9,472 bases of DNA, taken from assembly GCA_029863105.1 (NCBI GenBank), contig JAOTWC010000047.1:1-9472 (forward strand). The letters are read 5' to 3'. Below are positions 6,555 to 9,472 of the stretch, in pieces (the stretch's first letter is position 1; each line of letters opens with the position of its first letter). The notes beneath the pieces are model-generated. The model searched no databases and was not told the DNA's origin. It saw only the letters and a list, made by a program, of their open reading frames with translations. The stretch comes from Gemmatimonadota bacterium. Its GTDB lineage: Bacteria > Gemmatimonadota > Gemmatimonadetes > Palauibacterales > Palauibacteraceae. Position numbers and translations under genes: made by a program.

Positions 6555-8146
6555 CCGGACCTGCCGCTCCCGAGCATCGCCTTCGCGCACAGGGCCCCCG
6601 GCGAACCCATGATCCCGCCTCCCGGGTGAGCGCCGGATCCGGCGAGCCAGAGGTTACGGACCGGTGTGCGGTAGCGGGCCCAGCCCGACATCGGACGCTG
6701 GAACGCGAGTTGGTCGAGTGTCAGTTCGCCATGGAAGATGTTGCCTTCGGACAGACCGAACTCCTGCTCCAGGTCCCAGGGAGTGAGCACCTGCTTGTGC
6801 AGGATCAGATCGCGAATGTTCGGAACGTATTCTTCGATCGTGTCGATCACGGTCTCGCCGAATGCGTCGCGTTTCTGTGGCCAGTGTTCTGCCCCTTCAC
6901 GGATGTCATACGGCGCGTATTGCACGAAGCAGGACATCACGTGCTTGCCGGGCGGCGCAATCGTGGAATCCACCAGCGACGGGAGGACGATGTTGATGTA
7001 CGGGCGCCGCGAGAACGTGCCATACTTGGCCTCGTCGTAGGCGCGTTCCAGGTAATCGATCCCCGGAGCGATCGCGATGTCGCCTCGCAGGTGCGCCTCG
7101 CCGGGACGACAGGTGAATTCCGGCAGCGCGTCGAGCGCCAGGTTGACCTTGCCCGAACTCCCGCGGTACCGATAGCGGGACAGCGATCTGACGAACTCGT
7201 CCGGAAGGTGGTCCGGTCCGACGAATCCGAGAAACGTCCGCCTCGGATCGCAGCCCGAGACGATCTGCGTGGCTCGCAGCTCGTCGCCGTTCTCCAGTAC
7301 GACCCCTGTAGCACGACGCCCGTTGAGAAGGATCCGCTCGACGCCTGCTTCGGTGCGAATCTCGGCGCCGAAATGCCGGGCTGCATTGGCGATGGCGTTG
7401 CTCACGCCGCCGGTGCCCCCCCGCGCAAACCCCCACGACCGGAAGGCGCCGTCGATTTCACCCATGTAGTGATGCAGCAGCACGTAAGCCGTGCCGGGCG
7501 ACCTCACGCCCAGAAAGGTCCCGATGATTCCGCTGACCGACATCGGGGCTTTCAGTTCCTCCGCTTCGAACCACTCGTCCAGGAAATCCACGGCGCTCAT
7601 CGTGAGGAGCTTGAGCCGCAGCTCCATCATGTCCACGCTGGCCTTCTGGAAGTGGCGACCCAGCTTGAGCAGGCGGACGAGCTCCGCCGGCAGCAGGCTC
7701 GTCGGGACGGGAACGGGAGAATCGATAATCGGCCGGACGAAGCGACCGATCTTGCTCATCGCCTGGCTGAACAGCGGCATCAGTTCGGCGTCGTGCCGGC
7801 TGAACCGGGACACTTCCTCCCTCGTCAGCGCCGGATCGGCCCAGCGACACATCGATCGCCCGTCGGGCAACGGAAGGAAGGAGGATTCGAGCGGGATCAT
7901 CTCGAGGCCGAACCGCGCGAGTTCGAGGTCGCGGATGATCCACGGCCGGAGCAGACTGACCACATAGGAGCAGACGGAATACGTGAACCCCGGAAAGATC
8001 TCCTCGCTGACCGCCGCCCCCCCCAGCACGTGGCGGCGCTCGAGGACGAGCACTCGCCGTCCCGCCCTGGCGAGGTAGGCGGCGCACGTCAGGCCGTTGT
8101 GCCCGCCGCCGACCACGATCGCGTCGTAGTGTTTCGAGGCAGCCAT
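6551..8146 (-). CDS. FAD-dependent oxidoreductase, phytoene-desaturase/PYROXD2 type
   Basis: This 531-residue flavoprotein has an intact N-terminal FAD loop, VVGGGHNGL (11-19), followed by LVLERRHVLGGAA. Mid-protein it has RGGTGGVSNAIANAA. Its C-terminal half carries family blocks reading GKHVMSCFVQYAPY, LTPWDLEQEFGLSEGNIFHGE and LWLAGSGAHPGGG. Together these match the large bacterial group named phytoene dehydrogenase-like and related to human PYROXD2, whose reaction is generally unknown. It is distinct from true carotenoid desaturases, and no carotenoid gene is present. The start at ATG 8146-8144 overlaps the GcvT-like stop as TGATG and follows AAAGAAGG (8158-8151) with a 4-base spacer. An in-frame extension upstream to about 9304 is only an open alternative frame inside the GcvT-like gene. 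I infer a soluble or peripheral oxidase/dehydrogenase working with the two adjacent genes. Confidence 0.88.
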   Translation of the reverse strand: MAASKHYDAIVVGGGHNGLTCAAYLARAGRRVLVLERRHVLGGAAVSEEIFPGFTYSVCSYVVSLLRPWIIRDLELARFGLEMIPLESSFLPLPDGRSMCRWADPALTREEVSRFSRHDAELMPLFSQAMSKIGRFVRPIIDSPVPVPTSLLPAELVRLLKLGRHFQKASVDMMELRLKLLTMSAVDFLDEWFEAEELKAPMSVSGIIGTFLGVRSPGTAYVLLHHYMGEIDGAFRSWGFARGGTGGVSNAIANAARHFGAEIRTEAGVERILLNGRRATGVVLENGDELRATQIVSGCDPRRTFLGFVGPDHLPDEFVRSLSRYRYRGSSGKVNLALDALPEFTCRPGEAHLRGDIAIAPGIDYLERAYDEAKYGTFSRRPYINIVLPSLVDSTIAPPGKHVMSCFVQYAPYDIREGAEHWPQKRDAFGETVIDTIEEYVPNIRDLILHKQVLTPWDLEQEFGLSEGNIFHGELTLDQLAFQRPMSGWARYRTPVRNLWLAGSGAHPGGGIMGSPGALCAKAMLGSGRSG

Positions 8147-9345
8147 CAGGCCTTCTTTCGCTCGGGATCGAAGAACGGAGTCGGCCTCACGGCAGCCCCG
8201 ACGTGGTGTCGTTCGTACTCGCAGGTCACCTCGATCTGGAGGTGCGTTCCCTCGCCCGCGTACGCCGCCTCGACCGTGCCGAGGGCCAGGTATTTCTTCA
8301 GCAGGGGAGACCAGGTCCGGCTGGTCGCGTAACCGATCTGGCGACCTTTCTCGTACAGGGGGACCCCTTCCCTGGATGTCGCCGTCTCGATGTGCGGAAT
8401 CAGACCGAAGCGCTCGTGCAGGGCCTCGAACTCGTCCCAATCGACCTCGACGCCGACGAACCGGCGCGCCGGGCCCGCCTCGACTTCCCTGCGCAACGCC
8501 GCCTGTCCGATGAACGGGCCCCGGTCCAGCCGGACCATCCAGTCGAACCCGAGCTCGTAGGGCGAAGACTTCTGCCGTTCGATGAATGCCTGGTTGGCGG
8601 GCGTATAATCCACGCCGGCCAGGACGAATCCCGCTTCGACCCGTGCGACGTCGAGTGCGTCGAGTCCCATCGGAAGCAGTCCGAACGGCCGGCCGCTCTC
8701 GACGACGGCGTCGTAGACGTCGAGCGCGTCCTCGTTCCGCATCCACAGCTCGTACCCGAGGTCGCCCGTGTATCCGGTGCGCGTAACCACGCCCTGCGCC
8801 CCGGTGCCGCCGACGTCGTACTGCACGGGCATCGCCCGGAAAAACCTCAGGTCGTCGAGCTCTGCGCCGACGATCGGCCGCAGGATCGCTCTCGCCAGCG
8901 GGCCCTGGAGCGCCAGCGCGGCGATCCGCCGGCTCACGTCGCTGACCGCTACGTCCAGGCCGCGAGAGTTGAATCGCAACCAGCGCAGCGCCGGTTCCGA
9001 GGATGTGAGCCGGAACCACCGGTCGTCGAGTCTCGTGACCGTCCCGTCGTCCAGTACCTTCCCGTGATCGTCGCACCAGCATACGTAGCTCACGCGTCCC
9101 ACCGAGTGTGTCCCGAACTCCCGCACGGTGACCCGGCTGAGCAGATCGGCGGCGTTGGAGCCCTGTATGTCGTACTTGTACAATGGCGTGGCGTCCATCA
9201 GCGTCGCCTGGTTCCGCAACGCGTAGTACTCGCGGTCCTGGTACATGTCGTACCGACGAACGGCGTGGCAGCCGGCCCACTCCTTGTAGGCCAGGCTGGT
9301 GCACAGATCCTTCGTGCGCGGATGGAACGGAGTCGCCCGGGGCAT
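8146..9345 (-). CDS. GcvT-family folate-binding aminomethyltransferase-like protein
   Basis: This 399-residue protein has the T-protein fold of the glycine cleavage, sarcosine/dimethylglycine dehydrogenase and tetrahydrofolate demethylase (DmdA, LigM) superfamily. Visible motifs are GSNAADLLSRV (62-72), HGKVLDDGTV (94-103) with Asp99/Asp100 near the position of the catalytic aspartate, GYTGDLGYELW (191-201) for folate binding, GLDALDVARVEAGF (227-240) and SRTWSPLLKKYLALG (342-356). It has about 30 extra residues around 300-333 compared with a classical T-protein. No glycine-cleavage H or P gene is adjacent; it instead leads an operon with two flavoproteins. The likely role is one-carbon (methyl or methylene) transfer from an oxidised substrate to tetrahydrofolate. 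I chose ATG 9345-9343, 23 codons inside a longer TTG-started frame, because the family-like sequence begins soon after it; a GGGAG at 9367-9363 is rather far upstream. Confidence 0.87.
   Translation of the reverse strand: MPRATPFHPRTKDLCTSLAYKEWAGCHAVRRYDMYQDREYYALRNQATLMDATPLYKYDIQGSNAADLLSRVTVREFGTHSVGRVSYVCWCDDHGKVLDDGTVTRLDDRWFRLTSSEPALRWLRFNSRGLDVAVSDVSRRIAALALQGPLARAILRPIVGAELDDLRFFRAMPVQYDVGGTGAQGVVTRTGYTGDLGYELWMRNEDALDVYDAVVESGRPFGLLPMGLDALDVARVEAGFVLAGVDYTPANQAFIERQKSSPYELGFDWMVRLDRGPFIGQAALRREVEAGPARRFVGVEVDWDEFEALHERFGLIPHIETATSREGVPLYEKGRQIGYATSRTWSPLLKKYLALGTVEAAYAGEGTHLQIEVTCEYERHHVGAAVRPTPFFDPERKKA
8151..8158 (-). promoter_or_regulatory. Ribosome binding site of the FAD oxidoreductase gene
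   Basis: On the minus strand AAAGAAGG precedes the ATG at 8146 with 4 bases between. It lies inside the end of the GcvT-like gene, consistent with coupled translation, and supports 8146 as the start over any longer in-frame start. Confidence 0.6.
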
Positions 9346-9382
9346 AGCGCGGAACCTAGTTTCTCCCGGCGGTAGCAGACAG

Positions 9383-9472
9383 GTGGAAAAGCGGTCGGCC
9401 GGATCCGCGGGCAACCCTCCCGGAGCGGCCGTCGTCCAACTGGTCGGCGAACACGAAAGGCTCGAGGTGACG
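9383..9472 (+). CDS. Possible start of a divergent gene, truncated by the window end
   Basis: A GTG at 9383-9385 opens a 30-codon frame that runs to the last base without a stop. The third codon positions are mostly G or C, as in the surrounding genes. The end of the frame reads AAVVQLVGEHERLEVT, which looks more protein-like than the other two plus-strand frames: one is Arg-rich and one stops. There is no convincing ribosome binding site before the GTG. It would be divergent from the GcvT-like gene with 37 bases between the starts. Too little is present to name a family; it may instead be non-coding upstream sequence. Confidence 0.3.
   Translation, partial: MEKRSAGSAGNPPGAAVVQLVGEHERLEVT

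Noticed and set aside
5028..8146. Carotenoid biosynthesis by the two phytoene-desaturase-like proteins
   Set aside because: There is no phytoene synthase, cyclase or other crt gene nearby. The C-terminal blocks fit the PYROXD2-type group rather than CrtI, and the operon partner is a GcvT-like protein.
6626..8332. 568-codon plus-strand frame opposite the FAD oxidoreductase
   Set aside because: It lacks conserved motifs and covers a gene with clear flavoprotein landmarks on the other strand.
6551..9304. A single 917-codon minus-strand frame that would fuse an N-terminal 386-residue region to the FAD oxidoreductase
   Set aside because: The upstream part lies in an alternative frame of the GcvT-like gene and is Arg/Gly-rich with no family motifs. 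The true oxidoreductase start at 8146 has its own ribosome binding site and the GGGHNG loop directly after it.
8146..9345. Genuine glycine-cleavage T protein (gcvT)
   Set aside because: There is no gcvH or gcvP adjacent. The protein has an extra segment around residues 300-333 and its operon partners are flavoproteins, so only family membership is claimed.
1..9472. CRISPR arrays, tRNA or rRNA genes, insertion sequences, integrase sites, tandem repeats
   Set aside because: None seen on reading both strands. Nearly the whole window is taken up by overlapping protein genes and the gaps are too short or lack repeat structure.

Overview
This is a GC-rich, tightly packed bacterial window. It holds eight complete genes, the 3' end of a ninth at the left edge, and a weakly supported gene start at the right edge. 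Many start codons overlap the preceding stop, and no RNA gene, insertion sequence, CRISPR array or tandem repeat was seen. Ceramide-synthesis genes suggest a Gram-negative-type, sphingolipid-making bacterium such as Gemmatimonadota, Acidobacteriota, Myxococcota or Alphaproteobacteria. The phylum cannot be fixed from this sequence alone.

Left edge (1-230, +): the C-terminal tail of a probable class I SAM-dependent methyltransferase. A 93-base gap follows, with an AT-rich promoter-like patch and a clear ribosome binding site.

Centre left (324-5031, +): a five-gene operon. Serine palmitoyltransferase (spt), a GNAT-type ceramide synthase (bcerS) and an NAD(P)-dependent reductase (cerR) form the complete bacterial ceramide core. 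Their start and stop codons overlap (TTGA, GTGA). The next gene, joined by ATGA, is a polytopic PAP2/Aur1-type membrane protein that could place a phosphate-containing head group on the ceramide. A DUF302 protein with two conserved-looking cysteines follows after 13 bases. Expected flow: serine + acyl thioester -> 3-ketosphinganine -> N-acylated 3-oxo-ceramide -> (dihydro)ceramide -> possibly a phospho-head-group sphingolipid.

Centre right (5028-9345, -): a convergent three-gene operon, read from right to left. It encodes a GcvT-type folate-binding aminomethyltransferase homologue, an FAD-dependent oxidoreductase of the phytoene-desaturase/PYROXD2 type, and a second, diverged paralogue of that oxidoreductase. 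In the second paralogue the dinucleotide-binding glycine motif is altered (Gly to Asp). The arrangement suggests flavin oxidation of an unknown, perhaps methylated, substrate coupled to one-carbon transfer to tetrahydrofolate. The two operons meet tail to tail with overlapping stop codons at 5028-5031.

Right edge (9346-9472): a short upstream region for the minus-strand operon, and a possible divergent GTG-started reading frame open to the window end.
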